A stretch of 64,000 nucleotides of DNA from Pyrenophora tritici-repentis (Eukaryota > Ascomycota > Dothideomycetes > Pleosporales > Pleosporaceae). Numbering within the stretch: the first letter of the stretch is position 1; every line of letters starts with the position of its first letter. The DNA lies in contig NC_089390.1 in the NCBI RefSeq assembly GCF_003171515.1, positions 9,552,274 to 9,616,273 of the forward strand, given 5' to 3'. This document shows positions 24,421 through 33,445 of the stretch, one piece after another. Below the pieces are notes generated by a model. That model was not told where the DNA came from. It saw only the letters and a program-made list of their open reading frames with translations, and searched no databases. The translations under genes were made by a program, and so were the position numbers.

Positions 24421-27400
24421 TTAAACATCAAAGCTTGTTGGCCTCTGCACCCATCCATCTACTCGGACTGTCAGCTTATTGCCGTCAATAAAGCGTTCAA
24501 GAGCGCGGTTTGGCGATGCCTTCGTGAAGGCGTCTGCAGGATTGTCTTCGCCATTGATCCAGCGGATCTCCGTGATCTCGCGACGCTCATATGATTGGCG
24601 CAGCGCCATAATATCGATCATGAGGCGCTTCTCCTTCGTTGTCCCAAGCTTTACTAGGCACTCGTACAAGGAGTACGAGTCTGTACAGATAACCAAGGGA
24701 ATTGCAGGTAGTCCAAGTCGTTCTGTAACTATCCTTAGCGTGGTTGCAACCGCGATGCCTATGTCAAAGCCGTTGACCATGCCGTAGATCTCTGAGGCCA
24801 GTACGCTCCGTGTGATGCGCTTGCACTTTGTAGAGCTGTAGTGGATCACGTTGCCTTGTATTGTGAAGGTGTTGGCGCCAATGGACTCGTTGACGAGCAT
24901 GAGGACAAAGCCTAGCTGTGAGCTGAGGTCCTTGTTGTTGGCAAAGGAGCCGTCTACAAAGACTATCAACTTAGCCTCCGTAAGGTTGACAGTGACGTAG
25001 CGTAGGCCACGAGTGAGATTCTCCATCTGCCATTTCAGGCGCTTGTTGAGTGCCTTAATGTCCTCGTCTGATGGTTGCTGCGCTTGAGCAGCTACGGACA
25101 GATCAAATGATGCCTCTGGTTGGCATGTTGATGCGATGTACGCTCCGCGGGCGCGTTGCTCGGTGTACTGTTGCGCGCGGTCGGGTGCCCTAATATCAAC
25201 AAGCCTGATCCTTCCTCCTTGTCCTTTCTGCCTGAGGATTAAGACTCTGCTGGCGTCCATCGTAAGTGTACATCCATTAAAGTCTAACTGCACCTCTGGT
25301 GTCAGCATAGCCTTTGGTTTTGATCTAAACTGCGCCTTCTGGATCTTTTTCTCTTCGCGTGATAAGAACGCGGTCGTTCCGAGCATGAGGGTGTCGTCTG
25401 TCTGCATACCGACGATGCCGAAGACGTCTGCGTCGTCGCTGTTCGTGATCAACAGGCATGGGTCGTACGTAGATGTTGACATATCTAGTTCCTTGCAGTG
25501 GTGTCCGTGATATGTTGTCCACCAGTGGACTCCTGCCTCCGCGATCCCATATAGTGGCTTGATCACGTGGAGTATCGTGCCTTCTGGATATCGATGTACC
25601 AGCTCGGTAGGGAGGTGTGCGAGTATCGTCCTCTTCAGTGTTGTCTGAGCCTGTGGGTATGCCTGCGTAATATCACGTAGCTCAACGCTCATGCCGCTTT
25701 GTACTAGCCCAGGCGCCAGCGACATAATCAGGCGCTGGCTACATCGCTGGATGGTTGGCGACTGCGTTAAGATAGCCTCCTTGCCATAGTCTTGGTAGCC
25801 TTGGATAACCAGACGGGATTTCTCATAAGGCTTAGTTGTCTTTCCCTTGACCTCACGTACTAGGCGTGACTTAAAGATCCGGATCTTGCTGTGTAGCCTC
25901 TCGTCGTATTGCTCAAACTTGAAGACTCCACGACCTACTAGGTCGCTGATCTCTTGGTCATCAGACGCTTCAAAGGGGGCGCCTGAGGTTGTGATCACGC
26001 CATCGTTCCGTAGCTTGATAGCTAGCTCAAGATCGTCCTGCTCCTTCTTGGTGATGTACGCGTGCGCCTTCCGCTTGTTCTTTGACCCTGGAGGGCGGCC
26101 TCTTCTACGTGGTTGCGCTGCCGGAGGTACTGCTATCGGCTCGTGCGGCTCATTCGGCTCATTCGGCGCGTGTGGCGCATCAGGGTCGCTCCACAGGTGG
26201 TCTGGTCTGTAGTATGGCTTAACGACAGTTGATCTGAATGTCGCTGGACCATTAACCATGTCGACAGTGATGTTGTGGCCATCTGTACTGGCGATCTTGT
26301 ACGGGCCATTCCAGCCATCACTCTCTCTCCATACTAAGACTTCGCTCTGGAGTGGGAGCGCGAGCATGTCTGCAGTGGCTGGTCCATTGCGGGTGTTCAA
26401 GGCGTCTGCAACTTGGCGCTCTGCAGTGAGCTTGCGCAGGGCTTTCGTCGCCTTTTGAATAGCCTCGCTGCGTTTGACCATTGATGGTGATGGCGGTGAC
26501 TCTGCAGTCATTCGTGGGTACGCTCCAAAGACTAGTAACGTCGGGACTAGTCCATCAGGGCCAGCAGTATCGTTAACAGCCTTCACAGCCATCTGGAGAA
26601 TCGCGTCGTCGGACATAGTGTCAGTGAGTTCTGCATGGAGTATGTCCCATGCCCGGCGTAGAGGGGCATGGTACCTCTCAGTTTTGCCGATAGACCAGTG
26701 CGCCTCCGTAGGTACTTGCTTGCATGTGACTCCCATGATCTTTGCTTCTGCGCGGAACTCTGCGCTCGCGAAGTTAGTACCTGCATCATGCGTGATGATG
26801 TCGGGTGGTCCCTGGTAGGTGTCGATCCATAGTATCCGCAGTGCTTGCCATGTTTCTTTAGCTGAGATAGCGCTGAGGAACCTCGCGCCTTGAAACGCTG
26901 TTGAGGAATCGACCACATGCAGTACAGGTTTGTTGCTTAGGTACATTACGTCCACCAGGATCTCATAGTTGAAGTGGTGATCATCCTTAAGAGTGAATTT
27001 GAATCGGCGCGGCGCGGAGCTGTGGAGCTGGCAGTGGTGGCAGAACTTAGTGACTTCTTCTAGGGTTCTTTCTTCGAAGTCGTTATGGCCAGCATCCTTT
27101 AAGAGTTTGACTAGTCGCGTAACAGCTGGGTGTCCAAACCGTCGATGGAGCCGTCGCAATTCTGTCTCCGTTAGGAACATAGTTGCTCTCTCTCTCTTGT
27201 TTAGATGGAACCAAGGATGTCCCCATTTGCGAATCACCGGGATGTGTACGTCATCCTGAACCAGCTCGTCTGTCGTATTGTTGAAGTATACCTTTAAGCG
27301 GTCCATGTCTGCAAGGCATAGCAAGAACGGCGTAGGCGCCTCGAGCACTTCGAAGTTGATTTTTCCGATCTCCGTAGAGACCTGCACGGTGCCAATCGAC

Positions 27401-29613
27401 GCTGTAGCCTCGCCTTTTCCGAATTTAATAGACGCTTTCCCTGCTGTAGATGTGTCTAACTTAACCGTCGGATCTTCTCTCGTAAGTGCGAGGTATTGCT
27501 CCTTGCCGACCGTGGATACGTTTGCAGCGCCTGTATCTGGTAGGATTCCTTGGTACACAGATCGTGTGTAGCGGTCCTCAAGCAGGAACTGCGATGCTGG
27601 TGCTGACGGCGCGTCTCGGCTGTATATGTCGTCGCCCGAGATATGATGCAAGAACGCCTGGTCTGCAAGGCATTGCTCCTTGAAGAACTGGTGTTCAGAA
27701 TGTGCTTCCGCGACGTCGTCATCCTCGTCATCCTCGCAGTCTTCCTCCTCTCTCCAGCCTCTCTGATTGTACTGGCTGGTGTGCTCGATCCCTTCGTATT
27801 CTGCAAGATGTACGGAGAAGTCCTCAGGGGGCTGTGCACCTGTAAAGTATAGCGTAGAGAAGAACTGCGCACGGGCATCTTTGCGCTCTTTATCTGTGTG
27901 GTTGGTAGACCAGCATCCTTCCTTCCGGCAAACAAAGCATTTCTTCCTCCAACGTGGCTTGAATCCTCGTCCGTTGTCGTCGCGCTGCTCGCCTCCTCGG
28001 TATGCTCCTCTGGATCCGCCTCTGAATCCTCCTCCACCTCGAGATCCACCTCGGATCCTTCCATTGCCGTTGTATCGGCGGTCTAGGTAGTATTGATCTT
28101 CTGTGACCAACTGGGCGGTGTGTTGCCATGCTAGGTGTGTTTCCACTGCGGATCGTAGATCTGAGAAGAGTCCTTCACAGATTGTGGCTGGCTTGAACAG
28201 TGCCATCTCAAGTTCTGGTACTCCTCGGCAGGCATTGATGACCGTAGTGCGGAGGGCATCCTCACCCTCAAAGTTCTTGCCAAGGGCACGCTGGCATAGC
28301 TGCAGCTTGTCAAGCAGGATCTGCAGAACCTCGTGTAGTCCCTTATCAGGGTTCTCTGCGCGGGTGCGAGCGAAGGTTGTAGTCGTCCAGTCTGTGTAGT
28401 AGTGCTGGTGATGGACGTCATGGTCGAAGTGGTTTTTGATTGCCATGTACGCATCAGCAAAGCTATCATCTCTCTCTACAACCTGTATGTAGAACGTCTC
28501 TGCACGCCCGGTAAGGATACGGGGAAACACTGCGTGAAACTGCTCCTCCTGGATATCTACCTGCCAGCAGATGCTGAAGAAGATCTTAATCTTATCGTCT
28601 AGGAGATCGTACGCATTCCCTGTATACTTGTTGCTATTGTCCCATAGCTTAGAGAACTGCGTGATCGTATTGGCTTCGAGCCGATCGTTGCGAGACCATC
28701 GCGGCGGTAGCGTCTTGTACGGGTCATGTGGTAGGCCAAGGGGTCTGTCAGGTACTCGGTTTGTAGGTTGCTGAGGGAAAGGTGTCACCTCGCGGTATGC
28801 GGTCGCTGGGGGTCGTGTCTGTGTCTGCGGGTACCATTGTTGTGGTTGCATAGCCTGCTCCGTTTGTCGAGGCTGTGGTCCTGCATAGGCATTGATCGCG
28901 TAGGGCGGTTGTTGTAGCTCTTGATATTGCGGGTGGCTTCGAACGCCTTGTCTCACTCTATACTGCTCGCCCTGTGACGGACGTTGTGGCTGCGGCTGTA
29001 GCGGTTCCAGTGGCTGCGTCTGTTGCAGTGGCTGCTGCGCTTGTCTATCTATAGGGGCTGCTAGATGTGCGTTCTGCTGACGCTGGTACGCCTCAGAACG
29101 TTCGTCAAACTTCTCGGCCTTGAACTCTGCAGGGTCCCATTCGGGAGCGTTTTCTCTTCCTAGTAAGTTGAAGAGGGAATCAGCTACTCTAGCCCGAAAT
29201 TTGCCTGTATAGACTCCCCTATACCGGAGCACAGTCTTCAGAGATCTTAGCGTAGTGCGCTCAACCTTCTGGAATAGCTCTCGTGTCCATCCTTCAAAGT
29301 CCCATTGGTAGTCGAAGTATAGTCTCTCATCCCATTCCATTCCTACATGGTAGTCGTGGATAGCCTTCGCGACCCAGGTTGTTGCGTGCGTCTCGTCTGC
29401 ATCCTCTGGTGCGGGTACACCCCAGAGAGATGGGTTGATATAGTCAAACGTGACTGTGTATGGACAGTGTCGCATAAGGTGTTCAGCAGTAAACTTCGCT
29501 CCTGGGGATATAGTTTCTGCGCGCTTGCTTGTATTGCGTTCGGATGGATAGTTGAGTAGTTGCTCTTGAACATCAGCGTCTGTATCGCCAGAGTTGCTCT
29601 GGCTGCCTGCCAT
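24421..29613 (-). CDS. Gag-Pol polyprotein of Copia-A, 1730 residues
   Basis: Uninterrupted copia-order polyprotein. Gag has a Gln/Pro-rich segment (about residues 190-300) and an Arg/Gly-rich basic stretch, then a knuckle-like C-x2-C-x4-C-x4-H (CFVCRKEGCWSTNH) in place of the usual CCHC. Next come an aspartic protease around LPDTGAANVST, a pre-integrase zinc region (LHRRFGHP ... FCHHC), an integrase core with Asp in LVDVMYL, Asp in THDAGTNF and Glu in GKTERYH, reverse transcriptase with LRDITQAYPQ and MQTDDTLMLG (TDD where YVDD is usual), and RNase H (VFVDGSFAN, ASEIYG, CTDSYSLY, NPADAFTK). The start is the ATG at 29613. No stop or shift is seen, so it could be autonomous if TDD is functional. 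The gene is nearly collinear with Copia-B from the knuckle onward but diverges before it. Confidence 0.95.
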   Translation of the reverse strand: MAGSQSNSGDTDADVQEQLLNYPSERNTSKRAETISPGAKFTAEHLMRHCPYTVTFDYINPSLWGVPAPEDADETHATTWVAKAIHDYHVGMEWDERLYFDYQWDFEGWTRELFQKVERTTLRSLKTVLRYRGVYTGKFRARVADSLFNLLGRENAPEWDPAEFKAEKFDERSEAYQRQQNAHLAAPIDRQAQQPLQQTQPLEPLQPQPQRPSQGEQYRVRQGVRSHPQYQELQQPPYAINAYAGPQPRQTEQAMQPQQWYPQTQTRPPATAYREVTPFPQQPTNRVPDRPLGLPHDPYKTLPPRWSRNDRLEANTITQFSKLWDNSNKYTGNAYDLLDDKIKIFFSICWQVDIQEEQFHAVFPRILTGRAETFYIQVVERDDSFADAYMAIKNHFDHDVHHQHYYTDWTTTTFARTRAENPDKGLHEVLQILLDKLQLCQRALGKNFEGEDALRTTVINACRGVPELEMALFKPATICEGLFSDLRSAVETHLAWQHTAQLVTEDQYYLDRRYNGNGRIRGGSRGGGGFRGGSRGAYRGGEQRDDNGRGFKPRWRKKCFVCRKEGCWSTNHTDKERKDARAQFFSTLYFTGAQPPEDFSVHLAEYEGIEHTSQYNQRGWREEEDCEDDEDDDVAEAHSEHQFFKEQCLADQAFLHHISGDDIYSRDAPSAPASQFLLEDRYTRSVYQGILPDTGAANVSTVGKEQYLALTREDPTVKLDTSTAGKASIKFGKGEATASIGTVQVSTEIGKINFEVLEAPTPFLLCLADMDRLKVYFNNTTDELVQDDVHIPVIRKWGHPWFHLNKRERATMFLTETELRRLHRRFGHPAVTRLVKLLKDAGHNDFEERTLEEVTKFCHHCQLHSSAPRRFKFTLKDDHHFNYEILVDVMYLSNKPVLHVVDSSTAFQGARFLSAISAKETWQALRILWIDTYQGPPDIITHDAGTNFASAEFRAEAKIMGVTCKQVPTEAHWSIGKTERYHAPLRRAWDILHAELTDTMSDDAILQMAVKAVNDTAGPDGLVPTLLVFGAYPRMTAESPPSPSMVKRSEAIQKATKALRKLTAERQVADALNTRNGPATADMLALPLQSEVLVWRESDGWNGPYKIASTDGHNITVDMVNGPATFRSTVVKPYYRPDHLWSDPDAPHAPNEPNEPHEPIAVPPAAQPRRRGRPPGSKNKRKAHAYITKKEQDDLELAIKLRNDGVITTSGAPFEASDDQEISDLVGRGVFKFEQYDERLHSKIRIFKSRLVREVKGKTTKPYEKSRLVIQGYQDYGKEAILTQSPTIQRCSQRLIMSLAPGLVQSGMSVELRDITQAYPQAQTTLKRTILAHLPTELVHRYPEGTILHVIKPLYGIAEAGVHWWTTYHGHHCKELDMSTSTYDPCLLITNSDDADVFGIVGMQTDDTLMLGTTAFLSREEKKIQKAQFRSKPKAMLTPEVQLDFNGCTLTMDASRVLILRQKGQGGRIRLVDIRAPDRAQQYTEQRARGAYIASTCQPEASFDLSVAAQAQQPSDEDIKALNKRLKWQMENLTRGLRYVTVNLTEAKLIVFVDGSFANNKDLSSQLGFVLMLVNESIGANTFTIQGNVIHYSSTKCKRITRSVLASEIYGMVNGFDIGIAVATTLRIVTERLGLPAIPLVICTDSYSLYECLVKLGTTKEKRLMIDIMALRQSYERREITEIRWINGEDNPADAFTKASPNRALERFIDGNKLTVRVDGWVQRPTSFDV

Positions 29614-29730
29614 CGTGCCGGTGTATATTGACGCGTTGCCTTGTCTTGTCTAGCTGGTTGGTCGGTTCCAGCGCTTGTGGTTGTACGTGATAGGATCGTC
29701 CGGGGACGCTCGTACGGAATCGCTACGCGT

Positions 29731-29884
29731 TGCTGACGCACTATAGTCGTCCCGAGACTTCTCGCGTCGGGATATCAATAGTCTGTCGCTCTGCGCTGCT
29801 GACGTGCTGTAGTCGTCCCAAGACTTCTCGCGTCGGGATTTCAACAGTGTGTCTTTGTGCGTTGCTGACGCGCTGTAATCGAGC
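29731..29884 (-). repeat. 66-bp tandem repeat in the Copia-A leader
   Basis: About 2.3 copies of a 66-bp unit, each opening TGCTGACG (at 29731, 29797 and 29863) and containing the inverted pair CCCGAGACTTCTCGCGTCGGG. It lies between the 5' LTR and the gag start, so it is in the untranslated leader RNA. Copia-B has an unrelated 56-bp leader repeat in the same position. Confidence 0.75.
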
Positions 29885-30067
29885 TTCGGCCTGGATTAGC
29901 AGCTTAGAGGGAGGTTTTGATCGCTATGCGTTATCTCTGCCTCGCTCTGTTCTTAGCACAGAATCTTCTCTCAGGAGTATAACGTCGTGCGTTAGGGAGG
30001 CTGTCAAAGATGCGGTCTGTCTCTTCTTCCTTGCTGTCTGTGATCGCCTCAAGCAATCACTGATCAG

Positions 30068-30259
30068 TGTTGGTTGGCTTTGCACTAAGTGCGTAAAGGG
30101 AAATAACGATAACTAGGAATGCATTCTGTTCGGTGGTTCTAATTGATATCTACGAACATAGGTGCTACGAAGGTATACCTAAGCTCTTGCGCAAGGTGGG
30201 CCGAAGTCGGGCCGAAGTGTCCAGCAGCCGACGTCTCTACCGATACTCACGATCCGACA
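30068..30259 (-). repeat. 5' LTR of Copia-A
   Basis: 192-bp LTR that looks identical to the copy at 24164-24355. It is followed on the right by the target duplication CCCCG. Confidence 0.95.
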
Positions 30260-30264
30260 CCCCG

Positions 30265-31629
30265 TTTAGATCGCTGAGAAGTGAAACGGAGAATTGCGAA
30301 CATGCCGATGATCTCAGCTACAGACCACCATATATTAGCATTAATAATGGCTACCACTGATAAGGACAAGTTGCCTTCGATCAAGGGTTCACATTTGCGA
30401 TACCGAATGCCGTCGGAGCCAATAGCGCGTTTTGAAATTTGAAGAATTAATGTAATTGTAATGGGTACGTTGAGAGTCATACTCATCGTTATGTCAGATA
30501 CGATGACCCGAACCGATCATAGTATTCCTGTGGATGCATGTTTGAATAATTTACCGTCGAACCACACCTACTGAGGATGTGACGAGTGTGTTATATTGCA
30601 GCTATTATCTTGTAACATTCACACGGTGCATAGCTCCGCCAGGCATACTGGCCCTTAAGCCTTCCAACACGCCTCGAATTGCCTGAATTGATCTATGGAT
30701 GGGTGGGAAGGAAGCGGAATTTACAGCGCTGTACATGCGGTGAGGACTTAGCTTTGCTCCCACCCCGGCCCCATTCAAAAACGGTGATCCAACGACAGGG
30801 ATCTGGACAACCGGCGCTCTGGATTCAGAGGCCAAAACGCCACATCAATATATGAAGTCCAAGCTTTTGCGCCTCGCAGCATGATGTGGGTAAATTATCA
30901 GTGGCTGAGTGGCACAACTCCGGAAGATGAGGGAAAGACATACGGATACGCTTTACGAGAGTGTTGATCTAGACTATATACCAAGCTTGTGGCGCTTGAC
31001 AACGTGCGCCCTAACCTACCTCTAGCACGCTAAGTGCATTGATTCAGTCGATGAGAACTTGACTTAGCCGCTCGTCAACTGTAAGCAAGAGTTTTGCATC
31101 AGCGGTCACCGTAACGAGGCGATGCTTGACCAGAAGTGACATTCACTGACACTAGTTGACCATTTTCCTCATACGGCTTAGCTTGTGGTAAGTAATGCGG
31201 AGAATTAATGTACAGTCTCGTTTCAGAACACGAGACGTGGGGGTGTGCGCCCACTTCTCCGCTCCACACTTCCCATCCATAGCTACTAAAAAAGTCGTAC
31301 GTGCCGCTAGAGACGTGGTGGCCTCGGAGCGTCTAGTGAAGAGACACAACACATCTCAATTGTTGGTTGTACGAGAGCTGGAGCGAATGTCGGCCCAACG
31401 TGGCTGAAAGAACCCAATACACTTGTGCATGCTAAGATTTCATCGCGCCGCCCTCTCCGCGAAGAAGTAACACGTCTTAACGCCTCGTTGCGTCTAGATG
31501 GCTCTAACTCTCCACGAGAGCCTCTAGCCTAACTGCAATCTCAACACCATCACCTAAGATTCTTTTTACTAACCACCGTACTCGTACAACCACCACAGGT
31601 AACCCACGCATAGCCCACAAGCCCACCTG
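30265..31629. other. intergenic, no supported gene
   Basis: Host sequence to the right of Copia-A. The short frames here (for example 30605-30835 and 31152-31352) have no recognisable features. I see no RNA gene. Confidence 0.4.
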
Positions 31630-32229
31630 TCACAACCACGCACTCAGCACGCCGACGTGGTACAACTCTCCACCGCCTCGCTTCCCCCTCTCCGACCCAA
31701 AACCCAGCCCGCTGTCGAAACACAAAAGTCCCTGTTCCGACAAAGTGGTTCTGTATACTGCCCTAGAGTACTTGCAACTGAAGGCCAACTCACAAAAGAC
31801 ACATGATGCAGTGCCATGTTCGCCTACAGTAACGCCAACGCAGGCGTGCGCCTCTACTACCAAAATATGAGAATAGTCGTCTGATGCATCGCACACGATG
31901 GCGCGTTTGCAGCGCGCAAAGTGGGGTTCAATGTCGCACACGTTGTATGCATATGTCATGCCTGTACAACGGTAGTGGTAACAGCGGGTGTCAAATGCGT
32001 TGGCTGGGTCTTTTGAGGCTGCGATGTCGGATTTGATGGGGTCAAGTGATACGTTGGGCTGAGTTTCGGGACACTGATGAGTGGGGGGAGCTGAGACAAT
32101 GTCAGCGGGAGGCTTGACACTTGCGATAGGGCCACTGTGAAAAAATGCTACGTGATTGTAGGTAGTGGTTGGGGAGGGAAAAGGGTCGTTATGAATTATG
32201 CTATCAAAGCTGCCAGCGATGGGCTGCAT
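31630..32229 (-). CDS. Cys-rich open frame directly after the zinc-ribbon gene
   Basis: A 199-codon frame that starts with ATG at 32229, only 15 bp after the TGA of the upstream zinc-ribbon gene and in the same reading frame. The middle is Cys- and His-rich (RCYHYRCTGMTY, EPHFARCKRAIVCD, CVFCELAFSC), which is more protein-like than a chance frame and resembles small Cys-rich fungal proteins. The N-terminal 60 residues are low in features and the C-terminus (GLGFGSERGKRGGGE) is Gly-rich. It could be a separate gene with a very short spacer, a read-through extension of the upstream gene, or spurious sequence in its 3' UTR. Function unknown. Confidence 0.38.
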   Translation of the reverse strand: MQPIAGSFDSIIHNDPFPSPTTTYNHVAFFHSGPIASVKPPADIVSAPPTHQCPETQPNVSLDPIKSDIAASKDPANAFDTRCYHYRCTGMTYAYNVCDIEPHFARCKRAIVCDASDDYSHILVVEAHACVGVTVGEHGTASCVFCELAFSCKYSRAVYRTTLSEQGLLCFDSGLGFGSERGKRGGGELYHVGVLSAWL

Positions 32230-32244
32230 ATTCCATACTCGAAC

Positions 32245-33445
32245 TCAAGTAGCCTCTGCTGCCGATGACGGCGAATCATCGTCGACCTCCATCGCTCTCA
32301 GCTTAGCCTCTACAGCCGCAACAACCTCAGCATCAAACTGCTCGCCTTTCTCCGGTTTTTTGATACTGTGCTTGGTCAGTCATGTATAGCATGTGAATAC
32401 TTGGAAGAATACTTACGGTGATCTCGTACACCTGTCGCACCGCTCGTGACCACAACCAGGACACTGGGGCGAGTTGTTCAAGAAGAGACTACTGCACTGT
32501 TCACACTGCCATCGCACCCTCATTCTTGGCTTTCGCCAAGTTCGTCTAAACTTCTCCAGCTGCTTCTCAACCTCCGTCTCGCTGTCGGGCTCGGCATCTC
32601 CAGGATAACCGGCGGGCCACTTGTTCAGCTTGGCTGGCTCACGTGCACACTTGGTACATCGCACATGCTGACAATTCTCGCATATGGTTGCCGTGGCGGG
32701 AACAAAGACCGTCTCGCACATGTGGCATGTGCGTCGGATGCGTTGCCTTGTTGGCTGGTACACGAGTTCGTCACCGCCGCGGGTACGGATGGTAAGCATT
32801 CTCTTCCTCTTGGGCTGACCAGTGCCCTCCTTCTCCTTTTCTGCCTGCTTCTCTTCAGGTGTCTTTTTCTTCGGATAGCGGGGGCACTTCTTGCAGCGCT
32901 TGTGCTCGCATTGTCGGCACACCTTGTCTGAGCCGTAGAGGGTTCCGCAACGGTGGCAGCTGCGGTGGACACGCATACGGATAGACTTCTCGACACGTTC
33001 AACGGCGGGTTTAGCTGCTGGCGCTGCGATCCATTCGTGAGACTCCAGGGTGAGGCCATACTTGGCGAAAAGTGCACGAGCTCTTTCTTGCTGCATAGCA
33101 TTGCGATCCGTGTCCCTGGTTGTAGGAGTGGGTGGGGCCGATACACCAGGAGTAATGGGACTGCTTTAGTTAGAATGATGTCGAGTGAAAATGGGCGTAT
33201 ATCACTCACGTGACAGGTATAACTTGAGGTTTCGTGTTGTCCTGCTTTGCGACTTCCTCGGTAGGCTTTGAGGGTCGCTGCTCGGCCTTGGATGTGGAAG
33301 GTGCCTCTTGCGCTAGCACAGGCACATTTTTGTTTGACTTCTCTCTCTTGAAAACCGTGCTCATTCTCTTCACATATTTGCCCAAAGTGCCGCGTTCTGC
33401 ATTCTTGCCCTTATCCGGGGGTCCGCCATCGCCTGGAGTCGTCAT
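32245..33445 (-). CDS. three-repeat CxxC zinc-ribbon-like protein
   Basis: Three exons (33445-33210, 33163-32417, 32365-32245) give 367 residues. Intron 1 has a GTGAGT donor and an AAGCAG acceptor region; intron 2 (32366-32416) has GTAAGT, a CTGAC branch and CACAG. Both restore frame. The start is the ATG at 33445, because the longer frame upstream begins with GTG. The core has three tandem Cys/His repeats of the form CxxC-x10-11-CxxC-x2-H-x2-CxxC: CHRCGTLYGSDKVCRQCEHK, CHMCETVFVPATATICENCQ and CEQCSSLFLNNSPQCPGCGH. They are separated by basic linkers (KRKRMLTIRTR, RTWRKPRMRVR), which suggests zinc binding and perhaps nucleic-acid or protein binding. The N-terminus is Lys/Pro/Ser-rich and the C-terminus acidic. 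I do not know a characterised homologue; it looks like a conserved fungal protein of unknown role. Confidence 0.82.

Larger units (their letters stand above)
24164..30259 (-). mobile_element. complete copia-type LTR retrotransposon (Copia-A)
   Basis: 6,096-bp Ty1/copia-type element flanked by the 5-bp target duplication CCCCG (24159-24163 and 30260-30264). The two 192-bp LTRs begin TGTTGG and end CCGACA on the plus strand and read as identical by eye, so the insertion is young. A purine-rich tract (AGAAAGAAAAGACTT, minus strand) lies against the 3' LTR at about 24358-24385. The sequence next to the 5' LTR reads CTGATCAGTGATTGC (minus strand). It is shared with Copia-B and does not look like the initiator-tRNA primer site of Copia-C. 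The internal region holds one open gag-pol frame. It inserted about 70 bp beyond the HET pseudogene. Confidence 0.96.
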
